Origin: Candidatus Firestoneibacteriota bacterium | Lineage (GTDB): Bacteria; Oederibacteriota; D2-FULL-39-29 | DNA: 36,189 nt | NCBI GenBank assembly: GCA_903891415.1 | Contig: CAITEH010000086.1 | Coordinates: 1-36,189, forward strand | Reading direction: 5' to 3' | Shown here: positions 8,258-14,913 of the stretch, in pieces | How positions within the stretch are numbered: the stretch's first letter is position 1 | How the letters are laid out: the number at the start of each line of letters is the position of its first letter | Made by a program: the position numbers and the translations under genes | The notes under the pieces: generated by a model | Database searches by the model: none | Told to the model about the DNA's origin: nothing | The model's input: the letters and a program-made list of their open reading frames with translations, nothing else

Positions 8258-8358
8258 AAATACCCGCAAGCTTCAAATACTTGACCCCGGGCTGGTGGCT
8301 GGTGCACCTGCTGGGCATGTCACTTGCGTATATTCTTGGTGCAATATTCTGGAAGTAG
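8254..8358 (+). CDS. 34-residue single-helix membrane micropeptide (GWW family, copy 1)
   Basis: A short frame from ATG 8254 to TAG 8356-8358. It overlaps the preceding stop codon by 4 bases and has GGAGG at 8245-8249, four bases before the ATG. The peptide begins MKIPASFKYLTP, continues GWWLVH (13-18), then a hydrophobic stretch, LG (28-29) and a final FWK. It predicts one transmembrane helix. The second short frame at 8467-8562 has the same signature, Gly-Trp-Trp-x-x-His-x9-Leu-Gly, with identical spacing, which argues strongly that both are translated genes. The function is unknown. Tiny single-helix subunits are known to stabilise larger membrane complexes (CydX, KdpF), which is a plausible model here. 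Confidence 0.7.
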   Translation: MKIPASFKYLTPGWWLVHLLGMSLAYILGAIFWK

Positions 8359-8466
8359 GCTAAAGCACAAGTGCAAAAACATTACAGAAGGTTATATTTG
8401 TCAGTGTAGCTTTCGCATGCGGTGAGAATTTGCCGCGGCGGGGGATGTTATTGAGCAGGAGGCAAA

Positions 8467-8562
8467 ATGTTTAGATTTTTCTTCCCCAAAATAGGCTGGT
8501 GGATACTGCATGCCGCGGCGGTTTTGTTTATGTTTTGGCTTGGCCATGCGGTAAAATTCTAA
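8467..8562 (+). CDS. 31-residue single-helix membrane micropeptide (GWW family, copy 2)
   Basis: ATG 8467 to TAA 8560-8562, with a perfect AGGAGG ribosome site at 8457-8462, four bases upstream. The peptide starts MFRFFFPKI, then GWWILH (10-15), a hydrophobic core, LG at 25-26 and HAVKF at the end. The Gly-Trp-Trp-x-x-His-x9-Leu-Gly frame matches copy 1 exactly although the surrounding residues and the DNA differ, so this is an old duplication held by selection. The 108 bases between the two copies hold no other gene I can support. The peptide would cross the membrane once with the His near one face. Confidence 0.72.
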   Translation: MFRFFFPKIGWWILHAAAVLFMFWLGHAVKF

Positions 8563-8710
8563 ATCCTCCCGGCCGGCTTTTCTTTCCGGGTTATTTTTCA
8601 ACGGAGAAGGCCTGTAGGCCTTAAATTAAAACGCATAATCAAGTTATATTATCTCTGCCTGCCTTTAAAAACTGCCCTGCAGATCAAATTCCGGCAATAG
8701 GGTTTTTCTC

Positions 8711-8739
8711 TTAACTTTTCAGCTTCTATAATGTATAAT
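8711..8739 (+). promoter_or_regulatory. Predicted sigma-70 promoter for the rfaE1 operon
   Basis: TTAACT (8711-8716) and a perfect TATAAT (8734-8739) with a 17-base spacer. A second overlapping TATAAT begins seven bases earlier. The leader to the ATG at 8794 is about 48 bases. The 230-base gap between the second micropeptide and rfaE1 otherwise holds only a short AAGGCC/GGCCTT hairpin at 8607-8622. Confidence 0.65.
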
Positions 8740-8793
8740 ATATAGCAGGGAGTTTCTTTTGAGCTTCTTTTAATTATTACCCAAGGGGTGGAT

Positions 8794-9777
8794 ATGGACA
8801 GGAAAAGACTTGAAAACATACTTAAAAAGTTTAAGGACACCCGTGTTTTAGTGTTTGGGGATGCCATTCTTGATGAATATATCTTTGGAAAAGTAAATAG
8901 AATTTCTCCGGAAGCGCCTGTTCCTATTGTAGAAGAACAATCCAGGTCATTTTTCCCCGGCGGAGCCGCCTATGTGGCCTCACTTATCAGCAGCCTGGGC
9001 GGAAACGCGCAGCTTTTAAGCATTACGGGAGATGATTACTACGGCACAAAACTCTCTTCTGAACTTTCAAAAAAAGGTGTTTCCTCCGGAGGTTTGATCC
9101 GCGTTGCAGAAAGGCCGACCGTACTAAAAACACGCATTATTGCCCAGCAGCAGCAAATTGTCCGGGTTGACCATGAAAAAAAGGCTTCCATCAGCGCGCC
9201 TGCGGCAAGAGAGCTTCTTGCAAAAGCGGAAGAGCTTATGCCTTTAGTGGATGTTGTCATTATTTCTGATTATGGCAAGGGCGTGGTGATACCTTCTGTG
9301 TTTAAAGAAGTTATCCGGATGGCAAAAAAGAACAGAAAAAAAATAGCAGTTGATCCCAAACCGGCCTATTGTCTTCATTATCAGGGGGTGACCGTAATTA
9401 CTCCCAACACAAAAGAAGCCGAGTGGTCCGTGCATAAAACAATTACAGACGAAAAATCCCTGCTTGCGGTAGGTAAGGAACTTCTTTCCCGTGTTAAGAG
9501 CGACTCGATCCTGATCACCCGAGGGGAGCAGGGTATGTCCTTGTTTGAAAAAGGAAAAATACCCCGGCATATTCCGACTTTCGCGAGGGAAGTATTTGAT
9601 GTGACCGGCGCGGGCGATACGGTTATAGCGGTACTTTCCATGGCCCTGGCCGCTAAGGCAAATCTGCTTGAAGCGGCTTACCTGGCAAATACCGCTGCCG
9701 GAGTTGTCGTAGGCAAGGTAGGCACGGCACCGCTTTCCCTGGAAGAGGTTAAACAGGCTCTGCATGAGAATTTCTAA
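8794..9777 (+). CDS. rfaE1: D-glycero-beta-D-manno-heptose-7-phosphate kinase
   Basis: 327 residues from ATG 8794, preferred over GTG 8788 because AAGGGG sits 5 bases upstream. This is a PfkB/ribokinase-fold sugar kinase with the heptose-kinase signature RISPEAPVPIVEE near the N-terminus, the FPGGAAYVA glycine pair, SDYGKG near 154, and the C-terminal DVTGAGDTVIA ATP/anion-hole motif with its catalytic Asp. It phosphorylates heptose-7-phosphate at C1 for ADP-heptose, the core-LPS precursor. In E. coli this domain is the N-terminal half of HldE. Here it is a separate gene that overlaps rfaE2 by 14 bases, so the two steps remain translationally coupled. It acts in the cytoplasm. Confidence 0.92.
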   Translation: MDRKRLENILKKFKDTRVLVFGDAILDEYIFGKVNRISPEAPVPIVEEQSRSFFPGGAAYVASLISSLGGNAQLLSITGDDYYGTKLSSELSKKGVSSGGLIRVAERPTVLKTRIIAQQQQIVRVDHEKKASISAPAARELLAKAEELMPLVDVVIISDYGKGVVIPSVFKEVIRMAKKNRKKIAVDPKPAYCLHYQGVTVITPNTKEAEWSVHKTITDEKSLLAVGKELLSRVKSDSILITRGEQGMSLFEKGKIPRHIPTFAREVFDVTGAGDTVIAVLSMALAAKANLLEAAYLANTAAGVVVGKVGTAPLSLEEVKQALHENF

Positions 9778-10267
9778 GAAACTAAAAACATTGTCCGGGC
9801 TGGTGCGGGCTGTAAGAGCCTTAAAGAAAAAAGGGAAAAAAATAGTTTTTACAAACGGTTGTTTTGATATTATTCATATCGGGCATACACGGTATCTGAA
9901 AAAAGCGAGAAAGTTGGGCGGCGCGCTTGTTGTTGCCGTAAATAGCGATGCTTCGGTCAAAGGCCTTAAGGGCCCGGGCAGGCCGGTAAATCCGGAAAAT
10001 GACAGGCTGGAAATTCTTTCGGAATTCCCGTTCGTTGATCTTGTGGTAAAATTTAAGGAAACTACTCCATACAGGGTCATTAAAGCGGTCCTTCCCGATG
10101 TGCTGGTTAAGGGCGGGGACTGGCCCGTGAAAAGTATTGTGGGTTCGGACCTTGTTATTAAGCACGGCGGGCAGGTCTTAAGTATACCGTTTATTAAAGG
10201 CAGATCGACTACCAAAATCTTGCAAAAGGCTGGTAAAAAGTGGATAAAAAAACCAAGAGAAACATAA
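9764..10267 (+). CDS. rfaE2: D-glycero-beta-D-manno-heptose-1-phosphate adenylyltransferase
   Basis: 167 residues. This is a nucleotidyltransferase of the cytidylyltransferase fold with VFTNGCFDIIHIGH at 28-41, where H38 and H41 form the HxGH motif, and the late IKGRSTTKIL motif near 145-154 typical of the C-terminal half of HldE. It transfers AMP from ATP to heptose-1-phosphate to give ADP-heptose. Its ATG overlaps the end of rfaE1 and its own 3' end overlaps the next gene by 28 bases, placing all three in one translationally linked operon. Together with rfaE1 and the downstream LptE-like lipoprotein this indicates an LPS-bearing outer membrane. Confidence 0.92.
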   Translation: MRISKKLKTLSGLVRAVRALKKKGKKIVFTNGCFDIIHIGHTRYLKKARKLGGALVVAVNSDASVKGLKGPGRPVNPENDRLEILSEFPFVDLVVKFKETTPYRVIKAVLPDVLVKGGDWPVKSIVGSDLVIKHGGQVLSIPFIKGRSTTKILQKAGKKWIKKPRET

Positions 10268-13200
10268 CTCTTCGTTTTGTTGCGGTGGGGCTTATCCCGG
10301 TATTGCTGCTTACGGCTTATTTTGTATTTTTTTCCGAACCCGAAACCACTGCCGGAACACCCAATACTCCAAACGTCCTGAAAAGTGAAAAGGATTCTGC
10401 GGTTTCCATGACCGCCAGAAACTCCTGGTATCTTACGATGCTTTTAAGAAAGGTTGAGCTGGCCGGGCGCATGGCAAGTGAAATAGCGGAAGGTGTTTTT
10501 AAGAGACAGAACGCTTTTTTCACGCAGGATGATTATAAAAAAATAAAAGCTGATGCCACCGGAAAATTTTACTGGAACCCGGAAAAAGCCGCTGCGAATC
10601 TGTTTGTCTGCGGGGGTTACAAAGCTTTCTCAAAGGACAAAGACCTCCGGCTCCCGGTGATCGGCGCGTATCTTGACAACACCCTCCTGCTGGCAAAGAA
10701 AAATGTAATGCCCAAAGAAGATCCGAACGGAGCGGCCCTCAGTTCTATCTATATAATGACCGATACAGCCATAAGAAAATTTCCCTGGGTCCCGGCCGTA
10801 GAGAATCTCGTAAGAACAGGTATGTTTACCGCGGGTAATTACAAGATAAGGCCGGATTCCCTGTTTATAAATGATGAAACTTCTCCCTATAGTCTTGCAG
10901 GCCCAAAATTTAACAAAGGCCGGCTGGAGATCTGGACCGAACCTTACTGGAGCAAGGAAACAGGAAGCTGGACCATAACCTATTTGATACCTGTATATCT
11001 TGATGAAACCTATAAGGGAGTTTTGGGGATGGATCTTTCCGTTCAAAAGCTTCTCGAGATGCTTATAGGCAAAGATCAGGCAAAGAAATTTACCTATGAG
11101 GATGCTTTTCCCGTGTTAATTTCAAAGAACGGGCTGCTCGTTGCATCAACAATTTACGGGTATGACAAACTCAAGCTCAACTCGGAAAATACCGCCGAAG
11201 CGGAACTTAAAAATTACGGTAGTGAAAATTTTAAAAATTCCCTGGCCAGGATCCTGAACCCCAAATTCTGGGACAACTCTACGGCTGAAGAAGGCCTCGG
11301 CGGGATAGAGACACTGAGTATCGGGAAAGAGGAATATTACTGCGCGCACTTCCCTCTCCGGACCGGAGGGCTTACCTTCGGCCTTTTTATTCCTGCCGCT
11401 AATCTTGAAAAGTCCGCGGCCGTTTCGGTAACTACCATGAAGTCCCGGGAAAAAAATATAAATGTCTTTGCGCTTAGAGCGGGGCTTATTGGCGCCGTTC
11501 TCTCGATAATAATAATGGTCCTTCTGGCCGGCCACGTGGCGAAAAAAGACCAGCTTTCCGGCGGTCCGAAAAAAACTCCGGCAGGCAAGGAAGAAACACC
11601 GTCCTCCAAACTGGCGCTGGAACTGGAAAAAGAATTTCTTGAGACAAAACTCTCGGAACTGGGAGCCAGAAACGAGGAACTGTCGGCTTTGCTGGAGAAA
11701 AGCAATGCCGAACTGAAAACGGTGCAGAGCAAGGCAAAAGGCCAGGTAGAGGTCGGATTTTCCAAATATATTTATGCGAAAGAGGCGAATGAACGCTTTG
11801 ACGCGGAAAAGAAGGCCTTGATGGAAAAGATAAACAAGCTTGAAGAGGAAAAACAAGAAGTAGAAAGACGGTTTAATGATAAATCCGGAGAATACCGCGA
11901 CCTTATACTGCAAAACCAGAAGGCGCCGGCTGTGGATCCGGGGAAGTACATACCCGTGGAGGAATTTAGGGCCAGGGTTGAACTTGAGACCGGCAAGTTT
12001 ACCTCAAAATTAAGTGAAGCTGAGAAGGTGAAGGCCGAGCTGGAAAACCGGCTCAAAGAAGCTCAACAGGAAAAAACCAGATTAAATGACAAACTGAACG
12101 AACTTATAAAAACGGGCGCCCGGGGCCGGCCCGAAGAGCAGCATCTGGTTCAAAGGCTGGACGAAGCACAGAGGATCAATGAAGGTTTTGTCGCCGGTTT
12201 TGAAAAATTAAAGAAGGAAAACACTGACCTGACGCAGAAGATAAGGAGCCTGGAAGCTGAAGGCAGAAATCTTGCGAATACGCTGGTAGATAAATTTGAA
12301 GAGGAAAAGAGAAATTATATACAGAGAATAGAAGAGTTGAACAAACAGGTCAATATCGGTTCCGCGCGTGTTGTTGAACTTGAAAACAAGATCAAGACCG
12401 ATTCCGTCAAGCTCGCGCAGATGGATCCTGCGAAATTTACTCCGCTGTCAGAGGTGAATACCAGGATTGAAATTGAAAAAAAGAATTACATACTTAAAAT
12501 ACAGGAACTGGAAAATAAACTAAAGGGCGCGCAGGGAAGCCCGGCGGATACGGAGCGGTTTATTCTTAAAGAAAAAGTCCAGGAGCAGCTGGAACAGCTG
12601 GAACAGCAGAACGCGCAGCAGCGGCAGGAGCTTGAAGCCAGGAACAAAGAGCTGGTGCTCCACCAGAAAAACCTTGAAAGAAAGATCAATGAGGCCGCCG
12701 AGGCGCGGAGAGAACAGAGTGATCTGGTCTTAAAGCTTCAGGAATTTGGAAAACGCCTGGGAGAAGTTGCCGGGTTAAAAGAGCAGCTGAATCTGAAAGA
12801 AAATGAGCTGCTTGTTTTAAGCGAAGAAGCAGAAAAGCAGAAAGTACTTTTCGCGGAAGTTGAAGAAAAAAATAATAAACTTACTCAGGATAAGGAAAGA
12901 GCTTTCAGGCAGAGAATTTCCGAACTTGAAGCAGGTTTAAAAGCGGCAGAACAAAAACCGGTGGACCAGAAGGAATACATGCCTGTGGCTAAAGTTGCCG
13001 AACTGGTCGCGGAACGCCTGGAAGAACAGGATCAAAAACACGCGGCCAGGATAAGGGATCTGGAAGCCCGGCTGGAAAAAGCTGCCGGGTTAAAAGAACA
13101 GCTGAGCCGGAAGGAAAATGAGTTCCTTGCTTTACAGGAAAATAATGAAAAACAGAAGGTTCTGCTCGCGAAAACAGAAGAAAATAGCGCAAAGCTGGTG

Positions 13201-14352
13201 CAGGAAAAAGAGGTAATTTATAAACAGAGAATTGCCGAACTTGAAGCAGGTTTGAAAGCAGCAGAACAAAAGCCGGTGGATCAGAAGGAATACATGCCTG
13301 TTTCTAAAGTAGCCGGCCTCGTTGCGGAACGCTTGGAAGAACAGGAGCAAAAACACGCTGCCAGGGTAAGGGACCTGGAAACACGGTTGAAAGCAGCAGA
13401 AACCGCTCCAAAGGTAGACCTTAGCATGTATGTTTCCGCCGACAGATTTGGCAGGCTGGAAAAAGCCCTTCAGACCCTGAATAATGATAAGGAAGTATTA
13501 ACAAGACAACTGGCGGCTGAAGCTGCTTCCAAGGAATCCGCGCAGAAAATAATTAACGCAGCCGCAGATTCTGCAAAGCGCCTGGAAGAGGAAAAAGCCA
13601 GGGTTAAAGAGCTGGAGCAGAAATCCGAACGCCTGCTGAGCGAGAATAAAAGGATCCAGGAAGCGCTTGCGCTGGTAGAAGGCCGGAAGAAAGAAACCGA
13701 CCGTCAGGCCCAATCGCTTATTCAAAAAGTCGGTGAGGAACAGCAGCAGGTAAAGGCGAAAATAAAAGAACTGGAAGGGGAAGTTAACAAGCTTAAGACG
13801 GAACGTGATGCCGCGCTGAAGCAATACGAAGTTCTAAGAAAAGAACTGGAAACTGCCGGGAACGGACCGGTAAAAAAGCCGGCTGCGGCGGTTATGGAAC
13901 CCAAAAAAGCTGAGCCGAAAGAAGAAGCAAAACCAAAAGCTTCCTCTCTCAGCGTTTTTACGGCTTTACCTCCGGAAGCGCCGAAAACCTCCCCTGAACA
14001 CTCTGAAACAGAAGAGAATAATATTCTTATTGTTGATGACCAGGGTGAGATAATCAAGATCTTCGGTGATACCTTTTACAATATGGGTTACAGCGTTTAT
14101 ATTGCGAGAAATACGAAACTTGCGAGGCAAAAACTCCTGCTTGGAAATTACAGGAATGTTGTTGTGAACGTGAATCTGGCGGACGGCGATTATAAAGAAC
14201 TCTTTGAAGCCATAAAGAAAGGCGATCCAAAATTCGCCGAAAAAATAATCTTTTTTAACAGTGATGAAAACAAAGATCAGGAATTCCTGGCCGGAAAGAA
14301 AATAATGAGATCTTCAATTCTTGAAAAGGATATAAAGATCTTAATGGCCTGA
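10240..14352 (+). CDS. Giant membrane sensor: Cache-like domain, long coiled coil, pseudo-receiver
   Basis: 1370 residues from a GTG at 10240 inside the rfaE2 gene. The order is: basic N-terminus and TM1 (about 10-32); an extracytoplasmic region to about 407 with a Cache-type segment (TEPYWSKETGSWTITYLIP, then YKGVLGMDLS, about 230-270); TM2 (about 408-432); a Glu/Lys/Gln-rich coiled coil to about 1210; a Pro/Ala/Lys linker; and a C-terminal receiver-like domain (about 1260-1370). The receiver keeps the acidic pair (Asp1266, Asp1267) but has Asn1310 where the phospho-acceptor Asp belongs, and no clear Lys-Pro. There is no kinase, GGDEF or MCP signalling domain. I infer a ligand-sensing scaffold that signals by conformation or partner binding. 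The domain order is well supported; the function is unknown. Confidence 0.75.
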   Translation: MDKKTKRNITLRFVAVGLIPVLLLTAYFVFFSEPETTAGTPNTPNVLKSEKDSAVSMTARNSWYLTMLLRKVELAGRMASEIAEGVFKRQNAFFTQDDYKKIKADATGKFYWNPEKAAANLFVCGGYKAFSKDKDLRLPVIGAYLDNTLLLAKKNVMPKEDPNGAALSSIYIMTDTAIRKFPWVPAVENLVRTGMFTAGNYKIRPDSLFINDETSPYSLAGPKFNKGRLEIWTEPYWSKETGSWTITYLIPVYLDETYKGVLGMDLSVQKLLEMLIGKDQAKKFTYEDAFPVLISKNGLLVASTIYGYDKLKLNSENTAEAELKNYGSENFKNSLARILNPKFWDNSTAEEGLGGIETLSIGKEEYYCAHFPLRTGGLTFGLFIPAANLEKSAAVSVTTMKSREKNINVFALRAGLIGAVLSIIIMVLLAGHVAKKDQLSGGPKKTPAGKEETPSSKLALELEKEFLETKLSELGARNEELSALLEKSNAELKTVQSKAKGQVEVGFSKYIYAKEANERFDAEKKALMEKINKLEEEKQEVERRFNDKSGEYRDLILQNQKAPAVDPGKYIPVEEFRARVELETGKFTSKLSEAEKVKAELENRLKEAQQEKTRLNDKLNELIKTGARGRPEEQHLVQRLDEAQRINEGFVAGFEKLKKENTDLTQKIRSLEAEGRNLANTLVDKFEEEKRNYIQRIEELNKQVNIGSARVVELENKIKTDSVKLAQMDPAKFTPLSEVNTRIEIEKKNYILKIQELENKLKGAQGSPADTERFILKEKVQEQLEQLEQQNAQQRQELEARNKELVLHQKNLERKINEAAEARREQSDLVLKLQEFGKRLGEVAGLKEQLNLKENELLVLSEEAEKQKVLFAEVEEKNNKLTQDKERAFRQRISELEAGLKAAEQKPVDQKEYMPVAKVAELVAERLEEQDQKHAARIRDLEARLEKAAGLKEQLSRKENEFLALQENNEKQKVLLAKTEENSAKLVQEKEVIYKQRIAELEAGLKAAEQKPVDQKEYMPVSKVAGLVAERLEEQEQKHAARVRDLETRLKAAETAPKVDLSMYVSADRFGRLEKALQTLNNDKEVLTRQLAAEAASKESAQKIINAAADSAKRLEEEKARVKELEQKSERLLSENKRIQEALALVEGRKKETDRQAQSLIQKVGEEQQQVKAKIKELEGEVNKLKTERDAALKQYEVLRKELETAGNGPVKKPAAAVMEPKKAEPKEEAKPKASSLSVFTALPPEAPKTSPEHSETEENNILIVDDQGEIIKIFGDTFYNMGYSVYIARNTKLARQKLLLGNYRNVVVNVNLADGDYKELFEAIKKGDPKFAEKIIFFNSDENKDQEFLAGKKIMRSSILEKDIKILMA
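12769..13398 (+). repeat. Two tandem 315-bp (105-residue) coding repeats
   Basis: Copy 1 (12769-13083) and copy 2 (13084-13398) encode near-identical coiled-coil blocks that begin AGLKEQL and contain KAAEQKPVDQKEYMPV. The period is exactly 105 codons, so the frame is kept. This is a recent in-frame internal duplication inside the giant sensor gene. Confidence 0.85.
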
Positions 14353-14369
14353 GTATTGAAAGGTAAAAA

Positions 14370-14780
14370 ATGCCTATTTATGATTACAAATGCTCCAAAT
14401 GCGGACATGTTTTTGAGGTTTTACAGACCAAGAATATAAACATGGAAAAATGTGAAAAATGCGGCAGCAAAGCCAAAAAGCTGCCGGCCATGCGCGTGGG
14501 TTTTGTTTTTAAAGGCTCCGGTTTTTATGTGAATGACTACGGCAAGAAAACGGACGGAACCGGGAAAAAAAACACAGGCGGAAAGGAAAATGCCGCGGCG
14601 CTGCCGGCGGAAAAAGGGGCAAAAACCGCGGAAAAAAAGGAACCCGGCAAGCAAAGCAGCTCGAATACGGAAAATTCAAAACCAGAAAGATCAAAAACTG
14701 AGCGTAAATCAGAACCCCGGCCTGGCGGCGGGAGCAAGGAAAGCGCGGCGGTAAAAAGGGAGTCAAAAGGTGATAAGTAA
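14370..14780 (+). CDS. FmdB-family zinc-ribbon protein with a low-complexity tail
   Basis: 136 residues, 17 bases after the giant sensor gene, with a GAAAGG site before the ATG. The first 50 residues are an FmdB-type zinc ribbon: MPIYDYKCSKCGHVFE with Cys8 and Cys11, then CEKCG with Cys28 and Cys31, and the usual GSGFYVNDY ending near residue 57. From about residue 58 on it is a disordered tail of Lys, Glu, Gly, Ser and Ala. FmdB was named as a regulator of formamide/amide use, but most members are uncharacterised small metal-binding proteins. The last 11 bases overlap the first copy of a duplicated leuS-like start (14770). The ribbon call is firm; the role is unknown. Confidence 0.8.
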   Translation: MPIYDYKCSKCGHVFEVLQTKNINMEKCEKCGSKAKKLPAMRVGFVFKGSGFYVNDYGKKTDGTGKKNTGGKENAAALPAEKGAKTAEKKEPGKQSSSNTENSKPERSKTERKSEPRPGGGSKESAAVKRESKGDK

Positions 14781-14913
14781 CGCAATAGATAAAAAATGGC
14801 AGAATTTGAGCGGCAGCGAAATCCGCCAACGCTCTGTGGCGGGCACAACGGCCAGGGCAGTGAAAAGGGAGTTCAAAGGTGATAAGTAACGTAATTGACA
14901 AAAAATGGCAGAA
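14751..14913 (+). repeat. 109-bp tandem duplication of the fmdB/leuS junction
   Basis: Bases 14751-14804 and 14860-14913 match at 48 of 54 positions with an offset of 109 bases; weaker similarity extends upstream. Each copy holds the end of an FmdB-like tail (VKRE-KGDK then TAA) overlapping a GTG start for a LeuS-like N-terminus. Because 109 is not a multiple of 3, the first GTG (14770) opens a 39-codon frame ending at 14889. That frame begins VISNAIDKKWQ like LeuS ([11 protein letters not shown]) and ends VKREFKGDK like FmdB (VKRESKGDK). Confidence 0.85.

Noticed and set aside
8115-8363. 82-codon plus-strand frame overlapping the four-helix gene
   Set aside because: It is out of frame with the well-supported four-helix gene and the first micropeptide, and has no ribosome site.
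8563-8630. Rho-independent terminator after the second micropeptide
   Set aside because: CCCGG/CCGGG and AAGGCC/GGCCTT hairpins exist, but the stems are short and the T-runs weak, so I did not call one.
11146-11913. 255-codon open frame on the minus strand inside the giant sensor gene
   Set aside because: It is antisense to a clear coding region. Phe/Arg-rich composition is the typical shadow of a Glu/Lys-rich coiled coil, and no family is recognisable.
12769-13398. CRISPR-like repeat or assembly duplication
   Set aside because: The 315-bp copies are diverged at several codons, stay in frame and encode a coiled coil, so they are a genuine internal coding repeat.
14770-14889. 39-codon frame as a leucine attenuator leader peptide for leuS
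   Set aside because: It has only one Leu codon and no terminator/antiterminator pair; it is better explained by the tandem duplication.
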